Below the pieces are notes generated by a model. The model did no database searches, was not told the DNA's origin, and saw only the letters and a list, made by a program, of their open reading frames with translations. Both the position numbers and the translations under genes were made by a program. This document shows, in pieces, positions 14,290 through 24,880 of a stretch of 64,000 nucleotides of DNA. Source of the DNA: Neurospora crassa OR74A (Eukaryota > Ascomycota > Sordariomycetes > Sordariales > Sordariaceae); assembly GCF_000182925.2 (NCBI RefSeq), contig NC_026501.1:8225917-8289916 (forward strand). The letters are read 5' to 3'. Position 1 is the stretch's first letter. Each line of letters opens with the position of its first letter.

Positions 14290-15490
14290 TTAGGGTAAAT
14301 TAGCGATTATTAGTACCCTTTTCCAATTATTATATAGTTTAGCGTATTTCCGAATAATCTACGTAAATAAGGGCGATTCTTTAAGTACCTAGTATACTAT
14401 ATTTACTCGGTTACTCGGTAGTATAAGGTGCATATTAATAGTAAAATAAATAAATATATAAAATAGCCTACTATTAAAGTTTAGCTAAATTAATTTATTA
14501 ATAATTTCAACCCTTAATATCGCTTCTTCTTCACTACACAAAACCTTATTGAAGATCCGGGCATATATTTCCCAATTACCCCTCTAATACTCTATAACTT
14601 AAATACCCTCTAATAGGTAGGACCTTTATATCGCTATTTACCGCCCAATAACATTATCCTTAAATATTAATACTTATATATAGACGTTATATAAGAGAAA
14701 TTATAATAGGCGGATAAAGGTAAAGTTTAGGGAGATTTAATACTCTTCGTCGGTAGTGTAGAATATTACTAAATCTTTAATTTCATATTCTAATAAATTT
14801 ATAAATATATTTTTTAAAAGATTATCCGTAATTCGGACAATCTCCTCCCGCTAACGGTAGTACCCGAATTCGATTTAATAAATTAATATTAGCAATATAT
14901 TAAAGGAAGGGTATATTATCGCCCTATTAAGAAGGTATAGCGGGGTAGTTATACCCCTATTTATAATAATAATATAATTTTCCTAAAGGATTTCTATTAT
15001 AGCTTAGTAGACGGTTTTACTATCGTTAGTAATCGCATTTTAAATATTAGAGTATAGAACCTACTATTAGTAACCCTACTTTTTATTAATTTTACGTAAT
15101 TAGGTACGTATAGTATTAGACGTTATAGGGTTAATAATATATAAAGGGTTACCCTAATTATACAAACCCTTATTTCTAAAACGGAAGAACTCTAATACGT
15201 TATATTAACCCTTAAGTAGGGTAAAGACTTTAAATAGGCTTACCCCCTCCTAAAGTATAGTAGTAAATACTTAAATATTAGTAATACAATTTAATATAGG
15301 TATTATAGAATAAATTAACTTATTTATAGTAGGGATAATCTATATTGTCCGCTATATTAATAAATTGCGGTTTCGAACGAATTAAATTTTATCCAAAATA
15401 AAGGCCTAAAATATTAGGTCCTTTATTATTATTATTTAGAACTCTAGCCTCTATAGCCTTCTATCCTTCCTAAAAGTAATATATTAATAT
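14290..15490 (-). pseudogene. Unidentified RIP-broken frame B
   Basis: A single minus-strand frame can be followed for about 400 codons from near 15480 to 14290. The only stops are TAA and TAG. Clean stretches such as GNWEIYARIFNKVLCSEEEA (about 14580-14521) and YTTDEEY (about 14760) show that this was protein-coding. The sequence is rich in Ile, Leu, Tyr and Asn because of RIP. No motif lets me name it. Palindromes flank it, near 15503 upstream and near 14244 downstream. Confidence 0.5.
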
Positions 15491-15529
15491 CCGCGCCTTT
15501 TACTCTAATTATAGTAGAAGACTTACTAA

Positions 15530-16170
15530 CTAAACTCCTTAAATTCCTTATCCTCAATAATAGTATCTATATTCGTTACATCCTTATCTTTGTATATAAT
15601 ATCCTACATACTACTCTCGAATAGGTTTATAGTATACTATCTGGGTTTCCGCCTAATAACCCTATTATACGAATAGAGAAGTATATTAAATTCCAAAAGC
15701 TTATTAATTTTAGGCTTATTCTTACCCTAACGTATAATAATAATAGAATACAAATATATAACAATATTTCTAATAATATCGGCGGAATACTTCTATTCGG
15801 CCTACTCCTTTATTAAATAATTGAAGCGGTCCTATATAAACGTCCTCGCTCTACGTAGGTCGTCTTTAGGTACGCTACTAGTAGTATTAAATTAAATTTA
15901 AAATATTAAATTACTAAAGGTATTATTGAATTTAATAAATATTTAGGGAACTAGCCTAAATAATATAATAATAATATTCGGATACGTATTGAAAGGCTAC
16001 TATTTACATTCTAATTCTTTAAAATAATAGTACTCTATAAGGAATATTATACTATAAATAAACATCTTACTAATACCTACCTTATTTACTAATATAACTC
16101 CTTATAAAAGCGAATAGAGTATATAATAAATAGTATATACATTTATAGTATATTAACCAATCCTTAATCT
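15530..16170. other. RIP-mutated interval between palindromes, content not identified
   Basis: AT-rich interval between the palindrome near 15503 and the cluster at 16175. I did not recognise a protein in it. Confidence 0.35.
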
Positions 16171-16174
16171 CGCT

Positions 16175-16250
16175 CTAATTAGAATACGAAAAACGTAGGC
16201 TAGGTTTCGCTTTAGCTAGAGTAAATAGGATTAATTTTAGCTAGAGCGAA
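16175..16250. repeat. Three palindromes at the 3' end of frame C
   Basis: Copies near 16175 (CGCTCTAATTAGAATACG), 16205 (CGCTTTAGCTAGAGTAAA) and 16233 (TTTTAGCTAGAGCGAAA). The last two have AGCT instead of AATT in the centre, which suggests that the centre was variable before RIP. Confidence 0.6.
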
Positions 16251-16289
16251 AAAGGAAGATATAATACCAATTTAAATTTATTTATAATT

Positions 16290-17690
16290 TAATAAGGGAG
16301 TAAATATTATAAATTAATCCTATTAATCTTCTAATCTACCTAATTATACCAATCTATATAAATTTTATAATTAAATAACTAAGGAGACTCCTCTAGCGCT
16401 AATTCGGTAACTTCACGCTTAAGAGTACGGGTACCCCCAAAAATAAGATTAAAATCGGTAAATTTCTTCGCTAACGGGTACTTCTACTATACTAAACCCT
16501 TAATAGCTATTCTAACTACAATATTACTCTTAACCTTCTCCTAGGTAGCCTTTTAAATATTACTGGGTATTTAAATATATTAAGTAAATTAATTAATTAT
16601 ATTGTTTATAGCTATTAAATAATCTATATAGGTAGGAGTATCTTTATTGTAATAGAATAGTAGAAACTATTTAATATCCCGAAATAAAAGCATTATACGG
16701 GCTAGTTACTACTAAATTTTAAAATCCTTAATATAAGTAAATAGCATATATATATCGAAGCGTAACGCTAGGTCTTTATTAAAATAGGTACTAATTGTAG
16801 TAAAGTCTTTAGTATTATAGCGATTTAATTTAGTACTAAATACAATTTTAGAATATATATTGTTTATAATAAGGAATGTATTACGAATATATATTTTTAC
16901 CGCTATCGGATCTAAATAGCCGAACCTCTTTAACTCCTCTTTAATTAATTTATAAATATTTACTATAATTAATCTATAGTAGTCCTTACGAATAATATTA
17001 ATAAATTAAAGGGCTTATAAAAATTAAGTATTATATAGGAATTTACTATCCTACTTCGCTAAAAAAGTCTCCTTATTAGTAGGAAAGATATATAACCTAA
17101 GAATATCCTCCTCTTTAGTAGTAGCGCGCATTGAACCCAATGCAATATTACTATATTGGTATATATTAAAATATATGAATATTTAGAAGATTCGCACCTA
17201 ATTATTAGTATAATAACTACTATACAAAATAATGCCATCTTCTTTAGTACGTTTCGGGAAATATAGCGGACCTTAGTATTTTAAATATATTAAATAATAA
17301 TAGAGCGTAATAAAGAGAATCGCGTAAATCGATTTAAAAATTATAACCTTATTTAATTTTATTTCGTCTGTTATACTAAATAATATTAAATCTCCGCGCC
17401 GGACGGCCACAGTATAGAGTAGAAAGGAAGATATTTCGGCCTTCTCAATAGTATGTATTATATATGTATATTAAAAGGAATCGCAGAGCAATTTAATATA
17501 CTTCTTCTATATAATATATATATTAGTAAATTTAATACCTACCTAATCCTAAATATTATATAGCCTCTTAAAGTAGGTTAATAACCCAAACCAATTAGCT
17601 ACTATAAAATAATTAATAATAGTATATTAAGGGGCCTATATAGCGGGTATAGGGATAGACGTATATAGTGGGTAACGATTTTATAGGTCG
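16290..17690 (-). pseudogene. Unidentified RIP-broken frame C
   Basis: A minus-strand frame of about 465 codons, readable from near 17690 to 16290. The stretch 17460-17341 is free of stops (IHTIEKAEISSFLLYTVAV is visible). Other visible segments are YFPKRTKEDGIILY (about 17260) and GSMRATTKEEDILRLYIFP (about 17137). All stops I met are TAA or TAG. No family recognised. Palindromes lie just outside both ends (about 17695-17785 and 16175-16250), which suggests that these mark the gene's boundaries. Confidence 0.55.
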
Positions 17691-17694
17691 GTTT

Positions 17695-17785
17695 TACTCT
17701 AATTAGAATTGGGAGCCTTAATTTATATAGTTAATTCCGCTTTAATAATAGTACAATTATCTATTCTAATAAAAGCGAAAGGAAG
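17695..17785. repeat. Palindrome cluster upstream of frame C
   Basis: Three copies near 17695, 17742 and 17767, the first reading TACTCTAATTAGAATT. Placed immediately before the apparent start of frame C. Confidence 0.55.
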
Positions 17786-18362
17786 TATTAGAAAAACTTA
17801 TAATTATAATTATAATATTAATTAAGTATTATAATATTAGAATACCTTAAGAGGGAAGTTGTATCCGCCCTATTATACTTCGAATTAATATTCTACTAAT
17901 ATATAAATTATTAGCTAGGGATTCGCATATTCTTAGCCTACATAGTACTTAAGTTAGTATACCCTTAGAAAGGTCTAAATTTTCGATTAACAACGTCGAA
18001 TTTAGTATTTAATAATTAAATTAGGATATTAAGCAAGATAGTACGTATACGGTCCAAATTATAATACCCGACGGCGGGTAGGTAGTAGTTTTGGACTAGA
18101 ATAGAACCTCTATATTTAGGGTAATTACTACTATATTTCTTCTTATCTTTATACTAATTTAGGTTAGAGTATAATAAGGCCTATAAAAAATTAAGGTCTA
18201 TTGATTTAATAATTATATATAGTATTAGCGGGTTCTAGTTTTTAATAGTAAAATTATTAAAGTTATCCCTACTAGCTTTAAACGTAGCTTTAGGCCTAAC
18301 TCTATCTAAAGATCGTCCCTTCCCTATATTAGCAATACTAGCAATTCTTATACTTCTACTTA

Positions 18363-18462
18363 NNNNNNNNNNNNNNNNNNNNNNNNNNNNNNNNNNNNNN
18401 NNNNNNNNNNNNNNNNNNNNNNNNNNNNNNNNNNNNNNNNNNNNNNNNNNNNNNNNNNNNNN
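18363..18462. other. Assembly gap (100 N)
   Basis: Exactly 100 undetermined bases inside the large element; true size unknown. Confidence 0.98.
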
Positions 18463-19990
18463 TATATTAATTCAATTAGGATATAGACTATATATTATAT
18501 AATTGATTAATATACTTACTATACTTACCTACCGTATAAAATAGAATTTAATTAAAGTATTTACCGGCCGTACGAAATAAATTCTAATTAAAGCGAAGGT
18601 TAGGAGAGGGCAATTTAGGAAATTTAATTAAATAGTAATTATATTAACTATTTGTAATATAATTTTATAATTCGAACTAGAACGAAAGTCATAGGTAGAC
18701 TACCAATTTAAAGATCCTAATAATTCGGATATAGCCTATGGGTCGCGGGGTTAATTATATACAATAGGGTATAGCAACTATCCATATACTTAATATATAA
18801 GTAATACTTTAAATAGTAATCACATTAAGGATTAGTAGTATATAGATATTATAAAATATAGGTCCGATTATACAATTTCACCCATCAACTCTAATTAGAA
18901 CGAAGGTTACTAAATACTTTTAGAACGTAATAGTAAAGCTGTATAGAAATTTTATATTGTAGGCTACTAATTAAGTAGGCTACCGTAAGATACTAATCTT
19001 AATAGAATTTAGTGTAATTATTATTTAAATTTGCCCACTATTATTTTCATCCCCTAAATTAAACGTTTCGGATACTCTATTACCCCGACTATTAATAATA
19101 ATAGGATCGTCATCTTTATAATCAAATAGACCAAAATACTCGTAGTCTTCCCCTTTTTCTAACCGAACCTCCTTGGAATTGAATTATTAAAAGGTACCTA
19201 AAAATAATTTAAATAAATTATTATACTATAAATTTGGCGCATTAAAATTATTTAAGTTTAAAAGTTTATAGTATTACAATATAAACCTATTTTTATATAT
19301 TATATATATATAATCAATAATATCGATATTAGCTAATAGATTAGTATATTTACTACCGCTAAGTCGTCCAAATTCTAATTCAACCCCCCTACGAATAGTT
19401 ACAATAAGAGGCCCGATAGCTAATAGTTCTATAAAAGTTAATTTAATATTGTACATTGAGTTCTTATAGTATTTAATATCTAGGGTAAATAAGTAATTAA
19501 TATACTCTATTATTAGGTCGATCTCTTTCTATTAGTTACTAATTATAGTATATCGTACTAGTCTAGACTTTAGAATAGTATCGGATAGTTTTAGGTTAGT
19601 AATTTCGGGTTGAAGGAGCTATAAGAAATAGAGTATTTTAGGCCTATAATTAATACCCTTTTTACTATAGAAGAAGAGTGGTAGGTAATTAATAATCTGC
19701 CGGAGTATCCTATAATTACTAAATTAAATAGCGCAAATAAAAATAAGTAATAGCCGAATAATATATAGGTATTAATAAATACTACGGAATTATATATTAA
19801 TATAATTATTGCCGCCCCCCAAATATTTACTAATATATCCCTATAAAGTAAAAACTTCGTTATAAATATAATTAAACTATATAAATAAATAAATAATTCT
19901 ATTAACCTAAAAGGCAACTACAATAGTAGCCTCAATATTATCCCAACTAAGTATAGTAGAATCCAGGAACCTATTATTAACGAAATTCCG
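18463..19990. other. RIP-mutated interval, no identified gene
   Basis: Palindromes near 18545, 18580 and 18890. A 108-codon minus-strand frame at 19591-19917 is open, but its composition is almost only Ile, Leu, Tyr, Phe and it has no motif. I treat it as chance or as a fragment. Confidence 0.35.
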
Positions 19991-19999
19991 TATTAAAAA

Positions 20000-21802
20000 A
20001 ATAAAAATTTTAAAATAAAATATATTATAAAAGAATCTCAATCTATAATAGAATTCAGTCTTAAATTATTTTACCTTTTTAACCCTCCTAAGGCCGTAAG
20101 CATCCTACTCTATAAGAGGCCAAAAATACCGAAAAATCAAATTAATAAAATTTATTTTAATATAGAAGAACGCAAGGATAGAGATTATCTATTACTTGCA
20201 ATTATATACGCTCTATACCTCTAACTATACTAATATAATTTTACAAATATATAATATCGTCTTCTAATCACTATAAATAAAAAAAAGCCTATTGCTAAAC
20301 TACGCCTAATCTATATTAAATAAATCGAGAAACAATCTATCGTACAAACAGTAGATACCGGCGAATTCACCCTCGTTTTTATTAATAGCGGGCGTTTAAA
20401 GAATATAGCTTTTAGGTATACAATATTATTTAACCTTAAGGAAGCAATAGGTAGGAAAAAAGCCCTATTCGCCGATAAACGGAAAAAAGAATTTTAGTTT
20501 CTTTATAACTAAATAATTTATAGTAGGGCGAAATAATTATAGTGTTTATATAAGAACTAGAATAACCTAATATAGTTGGAAGGGAATAGTAGGCCGAAAT
20601 TGGTCGGGTTGGAACGGACTTTAAATATTAGGACTACCTATTAGTAGGCAAATTATAAAGTTACGTATTATATCCTATCGGCCAATACCTAAACCTTAAA
20701 TTATATTTAAATAATTATAATTATTATATATAATAATAAGAGTAGGGTTAGAAACGATATATTTAAAGTTAGCCTAGAAGTATTAATATAAATTATAAGA
20801 TAAACAATTAACGGTACTAATTATTATAGAAATTATAAGAGTTTTAATTATTATTATAATTTTAATATAAAATATATAAATATTAAAAGTAGATAAGGTA
20901 TTTTAGATATATTTAACGATGCCGTTAGTACGTAGATATAAACCTATAATTTACAAAAAGAAATCGGATTTACCAAAGGCAACGATATATATAATAATAA
21001 CTAAAATTATATATATTATAGGCGAGATATAATTGCTATAATAAGCTTACAATCTTTACGTTTTCTTATAAGCGCGGGTATACTATATTAAGCCTATAAG
21101 AAGCGAATGTAATTTAGGCACATATTTAGGCAGGCTATTAATATACTACTTAATAACCGATGTAATTTATTGTATATCGTATAAATCTACAATATTATAT
21201 AGCTAGTCCCCTTATAGAGCGGAAGAGGTATTAAACTTTATAAAAGATAAGAATAGATCGATATATTTAGGGAGAAATATTAATTCCCAATAGAGGCTCT
21301 TTATATCGTATAAATTACCTTTATTACTAAAGTATATTATAATACCGCTATAATAGAGAACTTCGCGTATATAATTATTATATAGCGTATTAATAAATTA
21401 CTTAATATAGGATTCCGATAGCCGGTTATTACTTTGAATTATTTTAACCCAACTACGGATAAAGGGTTTTAGTATCCCCCTAGGATATAAATATACTTAA
21501 TACTCTTAAGTAAAACGAGCGAAATATTAATTCCAATTAATAATACTTAAATTACTTTAATCCTATAGTAGTAAACTATATTCGATTAGGTTTAGGGAGG
21601 TCGGGGGGCCGCGGTAAAGGGTCGGAATTAAAGCCCTAGAGTCTAAATATATATAAATCGAATATATTACTATAATTAGAATACTTAGGAGAATATTAAA
21701 TTTAAACGAAAGGAAAGGCGAATTAAATATAAGCGTAGAAAGGTTATTAAGTAAAATTAGAATAGCTATTTCCTAAAACGAATAGTAAATTACATTGGGT
21801 AA
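20000..21802 (+). pseudogene. Unidentified RIP-broken frame D (about 600 codons)
   Basis: One plus-strand frame can be followed from about 20000 to 21802; its codon phase is the same at 20075 and at 21779. Stops are TAA or TAG only, no TGA seen. Clean segments include VDTGEFTLVFINSGRLKNIA (about 20348-20410), KKALFADKRKKEF (about 20457) and SLRFLISAGI (about 21050). The protein is basic and was probably 500-600 residues long. I do not recognise the family. It is the last frame before the right inverted repeat, and palindromes resume directly after it. Confidence 0.55.
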
Positions 21803-21829
21803 ATTAAGCGTTGTAGGTCTATATACGTT

Positions 21830-22025
21830 GCTCTAATTGGAGTTATAGTAAATGAAAACGGATAAATTACACATTGCGACTTTAGGGGTTTTACTCTAAT
21901 TAGAGTTGCGGAGAACGAAAACGGATATATTACGTATTGCGACTTTAGGGGTTTCGCTTTGGTGAGAGTAAATAACCAAAGTTAAAGTGTATTTTAACTT
22001 TAATTAGAGTAGAGTTCAATTGTAA
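21830..22025. repeat. Subterminal 66-bp duplication with least-mutated palindromes
   Basis: A unit of AAAACGGATA, then ATTGCGACTTTAGGGGTTT, then a palindrome occurs at about 21855 and again at 21921. Palindromes lie near 21830, 21893, 21956 and 22005. The copy near 21956 (CGCTTTGGTGAGAGTAAA) still has TGG, so it is likely closest to the pre-RIP sequence. The position, 60-250 bp inside the right terminal repeat, recalls subterminal repeats that bind transposases in other elements (inference). Confidence 0.65.
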
Positions 22026-22036
22026 TAGTTGGGCCC

Positions 22037-22079
22037 TATAGCGGTTGACGGCCGAAATACTCAAAATTAGCTTAGACCT
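22037..22079 (-). repeat. Right terminal inverted repeat of the large element
   Basis: Reverse complement begins AGGTCTAAGCTAATTTTGAG and matches 1317-1359. It ends at AGACCT (22074-22079). Beyond it, CA/TG-containing unique sequence begins. Confidence 0.55.
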
Positions 22080-23052
22080 GCTACTGTAGAAACGGGTGGG
22101 GTAGGGTGGTTTTGGAGGTTAGTAGGTCTGACTAAGATTAACCAAAAACAGCCAATGATACTAATAATAAACTAATTATTAATAATAACACTACAATATC
22201 AAATTAGGTATATCAATTAAAATCGCTTACGATATGGACAATGCGCAAAACCACTTACCTCATCGTGAATTCTGTGCATACCGACCTCCAGGTTATCGCA
22301 TAATTCTCGCTATCTTACTACTACCTCTATCTACTCAATAACTGTTATCCGGCATCCCGTCTACATCACTCGGCGTTATTACAAATAGGCTTCCAATGTG
22401 GTTGTGTTGACAATGATAGCTTACAGTTTAATTACATGCACATAAGCAATTTCTTCTTCTCTCATCGTCGTTGATCTACCGTTCACTGCCGTCTTCTCAT
22501 CAGTCCAATCGATAACGATACGACTTCACTTCTTCGGATGCTTGACACGGACTAGACCCGGACCGGAAGTGAGAGAAATCCAACGTCAGATGTGTAGTAA
22601 ACGAGCCTCCTATGTTGAGTGGCGGCAATGATAGTAGGTACCTGGATTATTGACATTGATCTTTGTTAGTAGGCCCCACGAGCCAGCATGGCATATCATG
22701 GCATCGCCATCCGCCAAACGTCCCAAAGGATGGCAGGCCAGACTAAACAATGTAGGTATTTTCCTTTCTTTTGAAAAGGAGAAGGCTGGAGGCTGGGACA
22801 AAGTGAAAACTATCCAAGTGTCGTTCGTTATCAGAGAAGCCGGTAAAAGACTTTCTCTTACACGCGCTGAAAGATATACTTGGATATATCGCTGTTTGGA
22901 AACCCTACGTGAATATGAAACAGAACCTTGACTGCCATTCACGTACCGATTATACCTTACCCAGTATCCCATCCTCCAGCAGGTATTCTCCGACACAAGT
23001 ATGGGCTCCTGGCTGGTAAGTATTCGGGGACTAGACCGAAGTGAAGGGAATA
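22080..23052. other. Unique non-RIP sequence between two elements
   Basis: CA/TG dinucleotides are frequent, so this is host sequence that escaped RIP. An open plus-strand frame of 93 codons (22650-22931) and an opposed minus frame have no recognisable domain, and the minus one runs into the transposon end, so I do not call genes. After removal of the nest, 23052 joins 41238. Confidence 0.6.
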
Positions 23053-23077
23053 CAGTCAAGTCTGTACATAACGATAT
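23053..23077 (+). repeat. Left 25-bp TIR of the Tigger-type element
   Basis: Identical to the reverse complement of 41211-41235 over 25 bases, although CA and TG occur in it. TA precedes it. Confidence 0.9.
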
Positions 23078-23269
23078 GAGATATAACGATATCGTGTAAA
23101 TAACGATCAATTTTACTGCTACCGTTCTATTTATATAGAGATTACAGTAGTACAACGATAAATTGAGTATTGAGATTACGATTAGAATCTTGCTTAGTAA
23201 TATATATTAAATCGAGTTTGATTGTTATTTTTAGGGGTCTCAATGGCCACCCCCCAGTGCCTAGATTGG

Positions 23270-23861
23270 GTAAATTTAATTGGGTCTAACTGACCCATCC
23301 CCTCTTTCCCCTCTTTTGCTAGTATATCAACAAATTACTCAAAAATCCTCCTTTTTCAACGCTAACAAGCTTCTTGATTTTATAGATCTTTCTATAATTC
23401 TACTAGTATTCTCCTTAATTATTTTATTAATATTCTATCAATACTCCACTATATCTAAGCTTTCGAGAAATGTTTCTACCCGCCGCTATACCCTTACCGA
23501 ATTCTAGCGGTAAGCTATCCGCCGTTTCGTAAAGTGCGGCTTCTATTCTACCCCCTAATGCGAGATAATTATTTGGGCAACCTGTGAGTTTGGGTATAAG
23601 ATTAGCTAGTTTACCGTTAGTGAGTTATTCTAATTTAGATAGGAGTATTTCGATATTAAGATCTTCGTTTGAAGATACGTTGGTATTATTAAAATTTATA
23701 AAGCCGACTACTTTGTCCTTAAAAAAGCGCTTTACGAATAGGTACTTCGTATAGAGGGTTTCCGGTTGTTAATTATTAGTAATATGATTTAAATTACTAC
23801 TAAAGCTCTATAGAATTTAATGCCCAATTTTAATTCCCTTAACGAGCCTAAGTTCTCTACC
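23270..23861 (+). pseudogene. Transposase N-terminal part (Tigger type), broken
   Basis: This is the segment of the transposon left of the retrotransposon insertion, about 0.6 kb of coding-like DNA. It would carry the DNA-binding helix-turn-helix region of the transposase, but I cannot identify the motif with certainty. Part of it, 23280-23507, is still an open frame of 75 codons. It is interrupted by the GGCTG target site at 23862. Confidence 0.45.
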
Positions 23862-23866
23862 GGCTG

Positions 23867-24099
23867 TGTCACAGGGCTAGATCATATGCCCTATGCTAGG
23901 CCATAGTACAGCAGATTACGTACTCTGTGCCTTACTATAGCACCGGTGCCGGCCCGGGTATTGAGGCTCTGTATGACCTACTCTACCGGGCTATATAACC
24001 CTACCTATAAACCCAAGCTAGCGCACACTCTCTTCTTACTTCCTTCGTACAACAACGAATATCGTAGTTTACTTATAATAATACCCTTGCCCTATAATA
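23867..24099 (+). repeat. 5' LTR of outer chromovirus (233 bp)
   Basis: Starts TGTCACAGGG and ends CCTATAATA (CA changed to TA). Flanked on the left by the 5-bp target duplication GGCTG at 23862-23866. It aligns with 39441-39673 without gaps; the roughly 32 differences are all transitions. It keeps many CA and TG dinucleotides. Confidence 0.9.
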
Positions 24100-24880
24100 A
24101 TTTATTATACTTTTAAAATCGCGCTACGCGCGCACAATAGGTAACTATCATCGCAACCAGCGGGCTAGCAATTAATCAAACCAAAAGTCCAGCCCTTGTA
24201 GGACAAAAGAATAATACTATAAATAGCTTCAATAATTATTATAGCTACTATACAAACTCAACTACTATAATTAATAGCTAAAGCTACTTCAATTACCCTA
24301 AAAACAATAATAATACCAAATCGGTTATTAATAATTATACTAATAGTAAAACTAAATTTCTAATTCTCAACAATTATCCTAGCCTCTTAAGCAAGGTACC
24401 TATCGTTAATTAAGTAACGGCGTTCAATTACAATATAATTAATAATTAACCTATTCCTACCGAGTAAAGCTCGCAAATTCCCCCCCCCCAATCATCTACC
24501 GGACTTTAACTTCTATAGTCCGGACTTCGTATTCCTAAGAATAAAAATCCTACCTTATACCAACCCCGAGGGAAGGATTATTAATAATAAGATAGTAATA
24601 TTAATTCTATATCTCTATAACAATAATAATAATCGTAGTATCGCTTAGGCTTACCTTTATAATAGGCTCCGAACTAATAAATCAATTAATGTATACCCTA
24701 TTATTTTCCGCTAATATACTTCTAATATCGTACTACTCCTAATTTTTAGTACTATTATTAATACTATTATAAAGGCTTTTAATACAACCCGCGCTAATTA
24801 TTATTAGGAGATACTTTATAAGGAAATTAATAAATAAATTTATATCCAAGTATAAAAGGATCTCTAAAATAGTATTATCT
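24100..24880. other. Leader of outer chromovirus
   Basis: Non-coding-looking stretch after the 5' LTR. I cannot identify a primer binding site with confidence, because TGG would be changed by RIP. C8 run near 24480. Confidence 0.4.

Larger units (their letters stand above)
1317..22079. mobile_element. Candidate large (about 20.8 kb) TIR-bounded DNA element, RIP-mutated
   Basis: The block is almost free of CA/TG and rich in TA, with sharp change of composition at both ends. Its ends carry an imperfect inverted repeat (33 of 43 positions by eye, most mismatches transitions), and further similarity continues inward. Inside are a helicase relic (plus), two long unidentified minus-strand frames, one long plus-strand frame, three tandem arrays, and a palindrome family not seen elsewhere in the window. 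Three assembly gaps of 100 N each make the true length uncertain. I found no clean target-site duplication, so the exact end bases are not fixed. The gene content does not match any family I can name; large fungal DNA transposons such as KDZ-type or Maverick-like elements are possible comparisons but no transposase or polymerase motif was found to support either. Confidence 0.5.
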